Positions 16,199 through 23,964 of a stretch of 33,125 bases of DNA are shown piece by piece. The DNA is from Pseudomonadota bacterium (GTDB lineage Bacteria; Pseudomonadota; Gammaproteobacteria; UBA9214), in NCBI GenBank assembly GCA_029287615.1, contig JARFQV010000180.1, positions 1 through 33,125 on the forward strand, read 5' to 3'. Position numbers and translations under genes: made by a program. Position 1 is the stretch's first letter. Each line of letters begins with the position of its first letter. The notes under the pieces are model-generated. The model saw only the letters and a list, made by a program, of their open reading frames with translations, searched no databases and was not told the origin of the DNA.

Positions 16199-16957
16199 TT
16201 ATTTCTTCCCGACCGGCGGTGAATCGTAGCCGGCAAGGATTTTGTCATAGCTCCCATCGGCCTGCATGGCAGCAATGGCCTTGTTAAAAGCGGCGATCAC
16301 TTCCTCGTGATCCGGACGGTCCTTGCTGACCGCGAAGCGCAGCCCGCGCGTACTCACCGGTTTGGGCAGGAATTCGAATCTGGATACGTTGCTGTCCATG
16401 AATTCCTGTAACTGGAACTCTATCGCGCGCGTGTCTCCCAGCGTCAGGGCGATGTCTCCTTTTCCGAGCATCAGCAGGTTCTGGATGATGTGCTGTTGCG
16501 GTACACGCATGAAGTTTCGGGCATCGTCGAAATCACTGCCATAGGCATAATTGAGCACCACACCGATGCGTAGTCCGTCTAGATCACTCATGTTGCTGAA
16601 GGTCAACGGGAGCCCACGTTTCTTGATGAACCGGATCTCGTTGAACAGGTACGGCTCGCTGAAGCTAAATACCTCTGCGCGGGCTTCGGTATACCAGGCC
16701 GCGGCAAGGGCATCGTACACACCGATCAGTCCTCCTTCCAGAGAGCGTGACCAGTCCTGTATGGTTAACCGGTTTGTATATCCGGCCCGTTTCAGGGCCT
16801 CTGTCACGATCTGAATGGCCAGCCCGTTTCCGGGAAGACCCGAGTCGACATAAGGGGGCCAGTTATTGGCCGCCAGTAGCAGTTCCGCGCCCCGGGAGGC
16901 GGTGGTGGTGACTGACAGAATCAGGGCAAGGATCGTTGTGCAAGCCAGCTTCTTCAC
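16199..16957 (-). CDS. Periplasmic solute-binding protein (family 3), orphan
   Basis: Predicted secreted binding protein of 252 residues, resembling the polar amino-acid type SBP_bac_3 fold. The GTG at 16957 is preferred: GGGAG lies upstream and a signal peptide follows directly (VKKLACTTILALILSVTTTASRG). Family marks are LLLAANNWPPYVDSGLPGNGLAIQIVTEALKRAGY, then AAWYTEARAEVFSFSEPYLFNEIRFIKKRG, DLDGLRIGVVLNYAYG, and the C-terminal FNKAIAAMQADGSYDKILAGY. No permease or ATPase lies beside it, so it may serve a transporter elsewhere or act as a sensor input. The ligand cannot be told from sequence. It lies 140 bases downstream of the PepSY gene and probably has its own promoter. Confidence 0.82.
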   Translation of the reverse strand: MKKLACTTILALILSVTTTASRGAELLLAANNWPPYVDSGLPGNGLAIQIVTEALKRAGYTNRLTIQDWSRSLEGGLIGVYDALAAAWYTEARAEVFSFSEPYLFNEIRFIKKRGLPLTFSNMSDLDGLRIGVVLNYAYGSDFDDARNFMRVPQQHIIQNLLMLGKGDIALTLGDTRAIEFQLQEFMDSNVSRFEFLPKPVSTRGLRFAVSKDRPDHEEVIAAFNKAIAAMQADGSYDKILAGYDSPPVGKK

Positions 16958-17097
16958 GGCGATGTACTCCCGATGGTAGCGGTATCCGAGGGTGGTTATT
17001 GTAGCGAGTTTTTGCCGTAAACTGCAGGATATCTGCACAGGTTCATCGCCGCTTGCGGCCGGCAAGCCCGTCCGGGTGGAAAGTTCCGGACCATGAT

Positions 17098-17901
17098 TCA
17101 GTCAGTGGAGTGTCTGGCATGTTTGTGTTTACTGTGCGTTTTGGCACTGATGCGGCGTCTCCACCAGAGCCAGGAACCGCTGAGTGCCAGTGCGATAAAC
17201 AGTACGGCAATGAAGTCAACCAGATAGACTCCCCAGGTACCCAGTATCCGGCCGCTGTGTATGTCCAGTATAACGCGCTCTACCGGCAGGCCGCTGCCGC
17301 GATAGGCGCTTGTCAGTTCAACGCGCAGTGTTTCTTCCAGGGGCACAGCACGGCTCCATTGCGCGGTCAGTGTATCCGTCTCCCGCCATTCGAGAAATGA
17401 ATCATCGGTCTGGTAGTACCCATGTGCGGCCTGGATCGCCAGCTTCCCATCGGCTGTGATGCCGATAGCCTGCATGCCGGCGGGAACCCCTGCGCTGCCG
17501 CCCAGGTCCTCGATCAGCTCGCCCCGTGGTGTGTAGAGCAGAAGGTGTCCATCCAGCCCGATTATCAGCATGTCGGCAAGTTCGACCGCGCCGATCAGCC
17601 TGTTTGTCTTATCCGCCAGATGGCGGGTATCCCGGTAGATCCGGTCACCAACCTGTGTAATGGTGTAGCCTGCGGCAGGGTAACCGGTCTCGAGTTCGGG
17701 CGACTTGATTCCGTACCAGTCGATCAGCGCCGCGGATTGCACATGCCTGCTGCCAAGCTTGAGTTCACTGGTATGGTTCAGCAACAGTCCGGTAACGGAG
17801 AGGATGATAACGCCCAGCGCGGCTGTCAGGCCGATATGGCGATGCCAGATATAGAGGGAGCGCAGCAGTTTCGCGCGACGCGTTCTTTTATGGCGGGTCA
17901 T
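17098..17901 (-). CDS. PepSY-type membrane protein, putative flavin/iron redox partner
   Basis: Predicted inner-membrane protein of 267 residues with one N-terminal helix (about 22-42, LTAALGVIILSVTGLLLNH) and one near the C terminus (about 228-250, GVYLVDFIAVLFIALALSGSWLWWRRR), bracketing a periplasmic domain of about 185 residues. IWHRHIGL before helix 1, an in-helix GLLLNH and the WLWWRR end are typical of PepSY-associated TM proteins. Larger relatives such as FoxB reduce ferric siderophores at the inner membrane; conserved His residues (in WHRH and LLNH) could bind haem. The ATG at 17901 lies inside the 3' end of the FMN-binding gene (14-base overlap), so the pair is translationally coupled; the track ORF runs 30 codons further into that gene. 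The role in iron reduction is inferred from the Fur-like box ahead of the group. Confidence 0.82.
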   Translation of the reverse strand: MTRHKRTRRAKLLRSLYIWHRHIGLTAALGVIILSVTGLLLNHTSELKLGSRHVQSAALIDWYGIKSPELETGYPAAGYTITQVGDRIYRDTRHLADKTNRLIGAVELADMLIIGLDGHLLLYTPRGELIEDLGGSAGVPAGMQAIGITADGKLAIQAAHGYYQTDDSFLEWRETDTLTAQWSRAVPLEETLRVELTSAYRGSGLPVERVILDIHSGRILGTWGVYLVDFIAVLFIALALSGSWLWWRRRISAKTHSKHKHARHSTD

Positions 17902-18415
17902 CTGCGTAGGCGCTTTGACGATGCAGGTAGAGCGCAAGCCGGGCCAGCTTATTGAGGGCGCGCACGGAAAGGGTGGCACCCGATATCCCATCGATATTCT
18001 TGTCCAGTTCGCGACTGGTATCCAGTCCGGCGTCCTTGAACTGGTCGGTAAAGAAGGGGTGCCGGACCTCCCATCCGCGGCTTTCCCGGAAGACCAGCAC
18101 CTTTACCTGTTTCAGTCGGTCGTGCTCAACGACCAGGCCCACGGTAATGGGTTGTTCCTTGCCGATTTCCTCCAGAATCCAGGCCGTTCGATGATCTCTG
18201 CCCCAGAAGCGCACGCGCAGTGCGCCTGGAGAGTGTCCGAGGATTTCCTTTGCTGTTTCCTTGACGGAACGTGTCAGCCAGATAACCTCCGGGGAAGGCG
18301 GATCGCCATCGTAGACTTCATCGATGAAGGCTTCCGGCTCCTGATAGATGCCCTTCGCCACCAGACCGGAGCTGACTGAGGTCAGTATCAGAAGAATGAT
18401 GGTGCGTGCGGGCAT
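17888..18415 (-). CDS. Periplasmic FMN-binding domain protein
   Basis: Predicted extracytoplasmic flavoprotein of 175 residues. A short signal peptide (MPARTIILLILTSVSSGLVAKG) precedes an FMN_bind domain. The motif DGISGATLSVRAL (about 142-154) matches the NqrC/RnfG-type D-G-x-S-G-A-T site, in which the Thr side chain receives FMN covalently from the flavin transferase ApbE. The protein resembles the stand-alone FMN-binding proteins of periplasmic electron-transfer modules rather than NqrC, being shorter and lacking an Nqr/Rnf context. It sits between the porin gene and the PepSY gene, overlapping the latter, so electrons could pass between FMN and the PepSY membrane protein. No apbE is in the window. 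Confidence 0.87.
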   Translation of the reverse strand: MPARTIILLILTSVSSGLVAKGIYQEPEAFIDEVYDGDPPSPEVIWLTRSVKETAKEILGHSPGALRVRFWGRDHRTAWILEEIGKEQPITVGLVVEHDRLKQVKVLVFRESRGWEVRHPFFTDQFKDAGLDTSRELDKNIDGISGATLSVRALNKLARLALYLHRQSAYADDPP

Positions 18416-18524
18416 AGGCGTATGGATCTACAGGAAGACCTGGTTGTTGAATCGGGAATCGACGGGTATACGCCGGCGCAGATCATGCGCGCGGTGTTGA
18501 TATCAAAACCCGCAGACTGCCGGA

Positions 18525-19793
18525 TCAAAATTGGAAACCGATGCCGGCATTGAATCCGTTGTCATTCTTCTGATCACCGTCATTATCCTGCTGCTGTACA
18601 TCCAGCTTGAATACCACATCCGGGATAGGCCAGTAGTTGATGCCGGCACTGAGCTGCTTTTTCTCGGAGTCGGTCCTGGATGAACCGGCGTTGTTGTCCC
18701 AGGCATTGTAGCGGGCGAAGATACCGAATTCGCCGGGTATTTTTCCTATGCTGGTCTTGTAGGAAGGTTCAATATACCAGCCCACCTGTTCATCTCGGCC
18801 GATTGCGGCGGGATCCGATTCATCGATGCGGTTGCTTTTTTCCAGGTCCCAGCGGGCATACAGGGCACGGAACCCGAAGGGTCCGCGTTGGATGTCAGCG
18901 TGGGCCTCGAGCAGGGTGGCGCCAACCCCGAGGTCTCCCTGGGTGACGTCTTTTTGCCACTGCGCGGAGACGCCCAGTTCCACACCGGGCATCCCGGTCC
19001 ACTTGATCCGGCCCGTCACTGCACCATCGTTTGCCTTGGCCTTGGAGACCTTCTGTCGTCCATTGCGGATCAGGAATGCCTTGCTGCCCGTGGTCCGTAC
19101 ATCGAGTCCGGAGCTGCCGGTTAGGTTGTAGCTGAAACCCTTGCCCAGCTCGCCATGAAAACCCGCACCTGCCTCCCACCAGGTGGTGGGTATGATATTT
19201 GTTTCGATGGGGTTGCGCTCCACGCCATAGAAGGTCGTGGGCTCATGGATCTCGTTCAGGATGCCGACCGGCAGCAGAAAGACACCGGTTTGCAGCGAGT
19301 GGTATTCGTTGAGGTCGAACTCAATGTAGGCCTGCTCGAGCTCGACTTCACCATCATAATCACCGCCGGAGACGGCATGTTCCAGTTCCAGCTCGGCGAA
19401 AAAGCGGATGCTGTCTGTGAACTCGTGGCCAAGGAACAGGACGAAGCGATGAAAGTCGACCTCTTCCTTGCTGTCGAGGTTGTTGTAATGCAGTTCGCCA
19501 TAACCGCCCAGCGTGGTCTTGTCGGCCCAGTTGCCGGCGCTGGTTGCGGTTTCCTCTACGGCAACCACGGCAGCCTCCGCCTTTTCATCCGCGACCGCCG
19601 CCTTTTCATCTGCCTGCGCCGCCTGTTGGGCGGTAGCTGCCTGCTGGCGCTTGAGTTCCTCGATCTCCGCCTGTTGGGCCTGAATGATGGCCCAGAGTTC
19701 CTCGATGGTCTCGGGGGGCGCTTCTGCCAGGGTGACTGTTGTGGCGACACCCAAAAGCAGGGTTGCCAGGAGTCGGAGTACTGAAAATCGCAT
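18525..19793 (-). CDS. Outer-membrane porin with N-terminal coiled coil
   Basis: Predicted trimeric-type outer-membrane channel of 422 residues. A signal peptide (MRFSVLRLLATLLLGVATTVTLAEA) leads to a coiled coil (about 28-80, ELWAIIQAQQAEIEELKRQQ followed by an Ala/Lys/Glu repeat ADEKAAVADEKAEAA), then a barrel with alternating aromatic strands starting LGGYGELHYNN and ending NDNGFNAGIGFQF with the C-terminal Phe needed for barrel assembly. HEFTDSIRFFAELELEHA and the repeated NP/EP segments resemble phosphate-selective porin OprO/OprP-like proteins, though the cargo cannot be deduced. GGGAGG lies seven bases before the ATG. A Fur-like box overlaps the promoter, so iron regulation is likely, and FMN-binding and PepSY genes follow in the same direction. 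Confidence 0.87.
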   Translation of the reverse strand: MRFSVLRLLATLLLGVATTVTLAEAPPETIEELWAIIQAQQAEIEELKRQQAATAQQAAQADEKAAVADEKAEAAVVAVEETATSAGNWADKTTLGGYGELHYNNLDSKEEVDFHRFVLFLGHEFTDSIRFFAELELEHAVSGGDYDGEVELEQAYIEFDLNEYHSLQTGVFLLPVGILNEIHEPTTFYGVERNPIETNIIPTTWWEAGAGFHGELGKGFSYNLTGSSGLDVRTTGSKAFLIRNGRQKVSKAKANDGAVTGRIKWTGMPGVELGVSAQWQKDVTQGDLGVGATLLEAHADIQRGPFGFRALYARWDLEKSNRIDESDPAAIGRDEQVGWYIEPSYKTSIGKIPGEFGIFARYNAWDNNAGSSRTDSEKKQLSAGINYWPIPDVVFKLDVQQQDNDGDQKNDNGFNAGIGFQF

Positions 19794-19830
19794 ATTACTA
19801 CCTCCCTACAACATTTTATGTGGTGCGGAT

Positions 19831-19858
19831 ATTATATTAATCAATAATATAAATGCAA
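19831..19858 (-). promoter_or_regulatory. Sigma70-type promoter of the porin operon
   Basis: On the minus strand TTGCAT (-35, 19858-19853) is followed after 16 bases by a perfect TATAAT (-10, 19836-19831) in an AT-rich tract, about 38 bases ahead of the porin ATG. The -35 overlaps the Fur-like box. Confidence 0.62.
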
Positions 19859-19873
19859 ATCATTATCATTAAG
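19855..19873 (-). promoter_or_regulatory. Fur-like box over the porin promoter
   Basis: The minus strand reads CTTAATGATAATGATTTGC, which I count as 14 of 19 matches to the Fur consensus GATAATGATAATCATTATC, including an unbroken AATGATAAT. It overlaps the -35 hexamer of the porin promoter, the position expected for iron-dependent repression. It could also affect the divergent Fe-S carrier gene whose start is about 235 bases away. Confidence 0.68.
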
Positions 19874-20108
19874 ATGTGTGATATCAATAACTCAGCTGGA
19901 ATGTTGTCAATGCCGAAGGCAGCGATCCGGCTTTTGCCGGTCGGGTGGTGATAGTGCCGGAATCGGGCGTGAGCTGTGCGGGTCTGAACAGACCGCATGC
20001 GGGTTGGGGTTTCTGGTATTGGATTATCATAGGGTTTATAGTTTTCAATATGACATCGGTATGCCGGCACCGGCCATGGTCTGGCATCAAACGTTAGGAG
20101 AACATCAT

Positions 20109-20513
20109 ATGAGTCATGCAGCAGCAGAACAGAGCGGTGTAGCGTTCAACCCTGTCCTTGGTGATTCGGATCTGAAACTGACCCCGGCAGCCGAAGCAAA
20201 AATGGGCGAGCTGTTTCATTCGGTGGATGAGGATCTCGAGGCAATCCGGGTCTTCGTATCCGGAGGTGGCTGTGGTGGCATGAGCTACGGGATGACGTTT
20301 ACCGATACCCGTAATGAATACGATTGTGTCCTGAAGCTGGAAGGTTTCGACATGTACGTCGATTCGGTGGCGCTCAATTTTCTGCGCGGAGTCGAGATCG
20401 ACTACGTTGAAAGACCGACAGGTGCCAGCTTTGTGTTCAATAATGTCTTCGCCGCGACCGGGGGGTCAGGTACCTGCGGTGCATGTGGTGCGGCCGGCGG
20501 AGGTTGTGCCTGA
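20109..20513 (+). CDS. Variant A-type Fe-S carrier (IscA/ErpA-like)
   Basis: Predicted cytoplasmic Fe-S cluster carrier of 134 residues. AGGAG lies eight bases before the ATG at 20109; the track start further upstream is not supported. The core LKLTPAAEAKMGELF, IRVFVSGGGCGGMSYGMTF, MYVDSVALNFLRGVEIDYVERPTGASFVFNN is the HesB/IscA fold. Canonical family members carry one Cys in GGGC and a C-terminal CxC; here Cys55 is present, but the tail reads GTCGACGAAGGGCA, so spacing is CxxC (123/126) with an extra Cys133, plus Cys73. This is not ErpA itself, which is encoded at 28555. It overlaps the ATP-grasp gene by 8 bases. Possible roles are a specialised carrier or an iron donor. Confidence 0.88.
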   Translation: MSHAAAEQSGVAFNPVLGDSDLKLTPAAEAKMGELFHSVDEDLEAIRVFVSGGGCGGMSYGMTFTDTRNEYDCVLKLEGFDMYVDSVALNFLRGVEIDYVERPTGASFVFNNVFAATGGSGTCGACGAAGGGCA

Positions 20514-21780
20514 CAAGTCATATTCAGGCCTGCCACCTGCGCGCATTCTGCTGATTGCGCCCCGTAACAGCTACCGTACCTCCACCTACATAGAGGCCGC
20601 CCGATCAATGGGGCTGGAGATCATGGTGGCCTCCGAGGGCGAGCATTCCCTGGTTAGCGAGATCGCAGGTGGATTGCACGTCGATCTCGACGATCCCGCC
20701 GCTGTGGACGAACTGCTCGCGGCCAGCCGGAGAAAGCCTTTCCATGGCGTGATCGCAACGGATGACGCTAGCGTTGAACTCGGTAGCCGTATCGCCGGGG
20801 CATTGGCATTGCCACACAATACGCCCCAGGCGGCGATCCTGACCAGGCGCAAGGATCTGTCTCGTGAACGGCTTCATGCCGCCGGTCTGCCGGTACCCGG
20901 TTATCGTCTCGTGGATCTGGAGCGTCCCCTGTCAATGCAGCTCGAGGGTGTGCGGTTCCCTGTGGTCGTCAAACCGATTGCCTTGTCCGCCAGTCGCGGA
21001 GTGATCAGGGCCGATCATAATGCCGAACTGCTTTCCGCCTGCGGGCGTGTCGAGACACTTTTGGCCGCAGAGTCGCCAGCTGATCCCACAGAGCGAAATC
21101 GGATACTGGTGGAAGAATTCGTGCCGGGTCCCGAGGTTGCCCTGGAAGGCTTGCTCAGGGGAGGACGACTGGATGTGCTGGCGATCTTCGACAAGCCCGA
21201 TCCCATGGAGGGGCCTTTCTTCGAGGAAACCTACTACATTACCCCGTCACGGCATCCCGCGCGCCGGATCGGCAAGCTTGTCGAACGGGTAGCGCAGGCC
21301 TGCTCGGCACTGGGCCTGCGGGAAGGACCGGTACATGCAGAGGCAAGGATCTGCCGTGGTGATGCATGGATCATGGAGGTGGCGTCACGTACCATCGGCG
21401 GATACTGCGGGCGCCTGCTTCGCTTCGGAACGGGACATCGGCTGGAGGAACTGATCATCTCCCACTCCATCGGCCGGCCACTGGAAATCCGGCCGGATCA
21501 GGGGGCGGCCGGTGTGTTGATGTTGCCGATACCGCAGGCCGGTATTCTCAGGCGTGTGGAAGGGGTCATGGCCGCCCGGCGGGTACCGTTTATTGACTCG
21601 CTCGAGATTAGTGTTCGTGAGGGTTATGAACTGGTTCCATTGCCGGAGGGCGCGAGTTACCTGGGATTTGTATTCGCCCGTGCTCCGAATCCGGAACAGG
21701 CCGAAGCAGCCCTGCGGGAAGCGCATGCAAAACTCCGTATTGTGGTTGCGCCGCTGTTCAGAATGGCGGACGGGCGCTGA
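20506..21780 (+). CDS. ATP-grasp ligase with L-amino-acid-ligase-like C terminus
   Basis: Predicted enzyme joining a carboxylate, activated as acyl phosphate by ATP, to an amine, perhaps forming a dipeptide or modifying an amino acid. About 424 residues: a Rossmann-like N-terminal domain (ARILLIAPRNSYRTSTYIEAARSMGLEIMVAS), the ATP-grasp core (RKDLSRERLHAAGLPVPGYRLV, FPVVVKPIALSASRGVIRA, ILVEEFVPGPEVALEGLL, VHAEARICRGDAWIMEVASRTIGGYCGRLLRF) and a last 85 residues resembling the LAL_C2 domain (GVLMLPIPQAGILRRVEGV). The GTG at 20506 overlaps the carrier's stop by 8 bases, but its GGAGG is only two bases away, so the start is uncertain. The substrate is unknown; coupling to an Fe-S carrier is unusual. 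It converges on yggX. Confidence 0.82.
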   Translation: MPDKSYSGLPPARILLIAPRNSYRTSTYIEAARSMGLEIMVASEGEHSLVSEIAGGLHVDLDDPAAVDELLAASRRKPFHGVIATDDASVELGSRIAGALALPHNTPQAAILTRRKDLSRERLHAAGLPVPGYRLVDLERPLSMQLEGVRFPVVVKPIALSASRGVIRADHNAELLSACGRVETLLAAESPADPTERNRILVEEFVPGPEVALEGLLRGGRLDVLAIFDKPDPMEGPFFEETYYITPSRHPARRIGKLVERVAQACSALGLREGPVHAEARICRGDAWIMEVASRTIGGYCGRLLRFGTGHRLEELIISHSIGRPLEIRPDQGAAGVLMLPIPQAGILRRVEGVMAARRVPFIDSLEISVREGYELVPLPEGASYLGFVFARAPNPEQAEAALREAHAKLRIVVAPLFRMADGR

Positions 21781-21803
21781 GACGGATACTGGTTGATACG
21801 GAT

Positions 21804-22088
21804 TTATTTTTTGGCGCCCGGCGCCTGGAAGCCCTGGGGCAGACTACCCATATCTCCTTCCTGGAACAGGAAACCCAGCATGTGTTTCTCGATGATCTCC
21901 AGACTTTCCCGGTCGGCGGTGCTCAGTCCGTTCTCGTTAACGATCATGGTGAGCCGCTCCAGCCACTTGTTCCACCCTTCCCGGGAGACATTTTCATAGA
22001 TCCGAATGCCCAATGCTCCCGGATGGGGAGGGGCGTCCAGACCTTCAGCTTCCTGTTTCAATACAACACAGTTGACGATGCGAGTCAT
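21804..22088 (-). CDS. yggX: Fe(2+)-trafficking / oxidative damage protection protein
   Basis: Predicted small cytoplasmic protein (94 residues) that in enteric bacteria helps protect Fe-S clusters and limits iron-driven damage. The sequence MTRIVNCVVLKQEAEGLDAPPHPGALGIRIYENVSREGWNKWLERLTMIVNENGL tracks the E. coli YggX pattern, including the near-N-terminal Cys7 and the conserved PGxLGxRIY and W-x-x-W segments. AGAGG lies upstream of the ATG. It is last of the minus-strand run clcA, DUF4126, redoxin, hemJ, yggX and ends 23 bases from the convergent ATP-grasp gene. Its closeness to hemJ, the variant carrier and the Fur-box operon fits an iron theme. Confidence 0.95.
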   Translation of the reverse strand: MTRIVNCVVLKQEAEGLDAPPHPGALGIRIYENVSREGWNKWLERLTMIVNENGLSTADRESLEIIEKHMLGFLFQEGDMGSLPQGFQAPGAKK

Positions 22089-22176
22089 TACTCGGTACCT
22101 CTTACCCTCATGCTATCCCGAACCATCCCGTGCGTGCCTGAATCCTTTCCTGCCCACGGCACTGAAGCTACACCAG

Positions 22177-22599
22177 TCAGGCCGGTTTGACAACCACCAG
22201 CATGACGATGCCTACCAGCAGGATTGATGGTATCTCGTTGAACCAGCGGTAATAAACAGGACTGTGCCGGTTTCGTTCCGCACGGAAGTCGCGCACCAGC
22301 TTTGCGCACCAGATGTGGTAGCCGACCAGCAGTGCCACCATGAACAGTTTCAGCTGCAGCCAAAGCGTGTGCCGGTATGCAGCCCAGGCGTAATCCAGCA
22401 ATAGCCAGATCCCGAAAATGGCAGTCAGGATCGCGCCGATGCTCATAATGATGAACAGCTTGCGCTCCATGACCACGAAGCGGGCCTTTCCAGGCTCATC
22501 ACCGCAGTCGGCGTGGTACACGAACAGACGCGGGAGATAGAACAGTCCGGCAAACCAGGTAACCATGAAAATGGTATGAAGTGATTTTACCCAGAGCAT
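22177..22599 (-). CDS. hemJ: Protoporphyrinogen oxidase HemJ
   Basis: Predicted inner-membrane enzyme oxidising protoporphyrinogen IX to protoporphyrin IX in haem synthesis. The 140 residues form four hydrophobic helices: MLWVKSLHTIFMVTWFAGLFYLPRLFVYHA opens with the conserved His and the FAGLFYLPRLFVYH signature, and LWLQLKLFMVALLVGYHIWC and the closing WFNEIPSILLVGIVMLVVVKP are characteristic of the HemJ/UPF0093 family. Length is as usual. In Pseudomonas a hemJ-type gene also lies near argC. The ribosome binding site is weak. The oxygen-dependent HemY/HemG forms are unrelated; no other haem synthesis gene is in the window. Confidence 0.93.
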   Translation of the reverse strand: MLWVKSLHTIFMVTWFAGLFYLPRLFVYHADCGDEPGKARFVVMERKLFIIMSIGAILTAIFGIWLLLDYAWAAYRHTLWLQLKLFMVALLVGYHIWCAKLVRDFRAERNRHSPVYYRWFNEIPSILLVGIVMLVVVKPA

Positions 22600-22678
22600 A
22601 GTTCGATTTCCGCAGCAACAGGGAATGGCCGGCTAGTGTCATCCGTTCCCGTGAAGGGGCAGTCGCGGCAGTGTCTGA

Positions 22679-23194
22679 CTATCCGGTATGGCCTTCGGCG
22701 TTGAGCATACCCAGGACCTGCTGGCGCAACTTGTCCATGTTGATTCTCCCGATCCAGTGACCGGCGATGCTTCCATCCGGCGCCACCAGAAACGATGTCG
22801 GGGTGACCCTGATGTTACCAAAAGCATCGCTGGCCTTCGAGTGGATATCCAGCGCAATAGTGTAGGGGATATTCTTGCGGGCGATCAGTTCCAGTACGTG
22901 GTCCGGGCGATCGTAGTACATGGAGATACCGATGACCGCGAGGCCCCGGGGAGACAGTTCCCGGTAGAGAGCGGCAAGATCGGGCATCTCGTGGATACAG
23001 ACATGACAGGTTGTGGACCAGAAGGTGATGAGAACAGGCTGGCCGCGCAGGTCCGCCAGACTGATCTTACCCTCACTGGTGGTAAACAGGCTGATCTCCG
23101 GCGCCTGCGCCAGGCGTACCGGCATCACCAGGGTAATGGCCAGGGCGACCACGGCACCTACCGCGATCAAGGGGATCAGGATGTTTGTCCTCAT
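22679..23194 (-). CDS. TlpA-family periplasmic redoxin
   Basis: Predicted membrane-anchored thioredoxin-fold protein of 171 residues: one N-terminal helix (about 7-27, LIPLIAVGAVVALAITLVMPV), redoxin start APEISLFTTSEGKISLADLRGQPVLITFW, active site STTCHVCIHEMPDLAALY (CHVC rather than the CPPC of the redoxin at 5900), and cis-proline loop RVTPTSFLVAPDG. It begins inside the DUF4126 stop (ATGA overlap), so the two are translationally coupled. Substrate unknown; a role in disulfide reduction at the outer face of the inner membrane is the family expectation. CHVC differs in its middle residues, which normally tune redox potential. Confidence 0.87.
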   Translation of the reverse strand: MRTNILIPLIAVGAVVALAITLVMPVRLAQAPEISLFTTSEGKISLADLRGQPVLITFWSTTCHVCIHEMPDLAALYRELSPRGLAVIGISMYYDRPDHVLELIARKNIPYTIALDIHSKASDAFGNIRVTPTSFLVAPDGSIAGHWIGRINMDKLRQQVLGMLNAEGHTG

Positions 23195-23880
23195 TTTCCC
23201 GAATCTTTCTTTTCAGCCGGCGAGGTCGCCGGACGTTCTCTCGTCTCTGGCAGTCCGGACTGCCCACTGGTGTCTGACCGGTCGCCGGATTTTCGTGCCA
23301 GAAAGCGAAAAAGCCTGCGAATGGTGCGCCACAAGCGGGGCAGCAGCCAGATCATCAACAGGATAAAGAGAAACAGCAGCGCCAGAAACAGCCACGGATG
23401 TGCCAGGGCGGTCCACAAGCCGGCAATCACCATGACATCCTCGCCGATGGATGCCGTCCAGTTGGATACCGGTTCCGGTGAGGTGTTGATCAGCATGCGG
23501 CTGCCGGCCTTGGTGAGATGCGTTCCCGTGGCCAGCGATCCGCCGAGTATACCGGCGGCCAGCTGGGCACCGGCACCGGTCTCGCCGATTGCCCCGGCGG
23601 CGAGAATGGCACCGGCCGGGATACGAATGAAGGTTTGAATGGTGTCCCAACCGGTGTCGATGCCGGGAACCTTGTCCGCGAGGAACTCGATGACATACAT
23701 GACCCCGGCTGCGGTTATTACCATTGGATTGCCCAGAATCTGCAGTTCAGGCGGGAGTTCGATCTGTCCGGTTGTGCTCATGAATCCCAGCATGAGCAGG
23801 GTGGCGTATAGATTGATGCCGCTTGCCCAGCCGACACCCATGGTCAGGGCGATGGTCTGGATAAGGTCGATGCTGTCCAT
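23191..23880 (-). CDS. DUF4126 inner-membrane protein
   Basis: Predicted membrane protein of about 229 residues and unknown function. The DUF4126 family marks are visible: IALTMGVGWASGINLYATLLMLGFM at the N terminus, VMYVIEFLADKVPGIDTGWDTIQTFIRIPAGAILAAGAIG, then GGSLATGTHLTKAGSRMLINTSPEPVSN, and a C-terminal hydrophobic anchor (WLFLALLFLFILLMIWLLPRLW) with a charged tail. The ATG at 23880 fits the family start; the track ATG at 23946 adds 22 residues and neither has a strong ribosome binding site. It ends in an ATGA overlap with the redoxin and lies 84 bases after clcA. The pairing suggests a membrane partner for the redoxin, but that is inference. Confidence 0.85.
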   Translation of the reverse strand: MDSIDLIQTIALTMGVGWASGINLYATLLMLGFMSTTGQIELPPELQILGNPMVITAAGVMYVIEFLADKVPGIDTGWDTIQTFIRIPAGAILAAGAIGETGAGAQLAAGILGGSLATGTHLTKAGSRMLINTSPEPVSNWTASIGEDVMVIAGLWTALAHPWLFLALLFLFILLMIWLLPRLWRTIRRLFRFLARKSGDRSDTSGQSGLPETRERPATSPAEKKDSGK

Positions 23881-23964
23881 GGGATAATCAGCGGTCAGGG
23901 CATGCACGCAGCCGGCTAATGCCAGTGCAGGCCATCGGGATGGCATTGTGCTGCGTTGCGATGT

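Noticed and set aside
22688-23638. 316-residue plus-strand ORF
   Set aside because: Antisense to the TlpA redoxin and DUF4126; no motif of its own.
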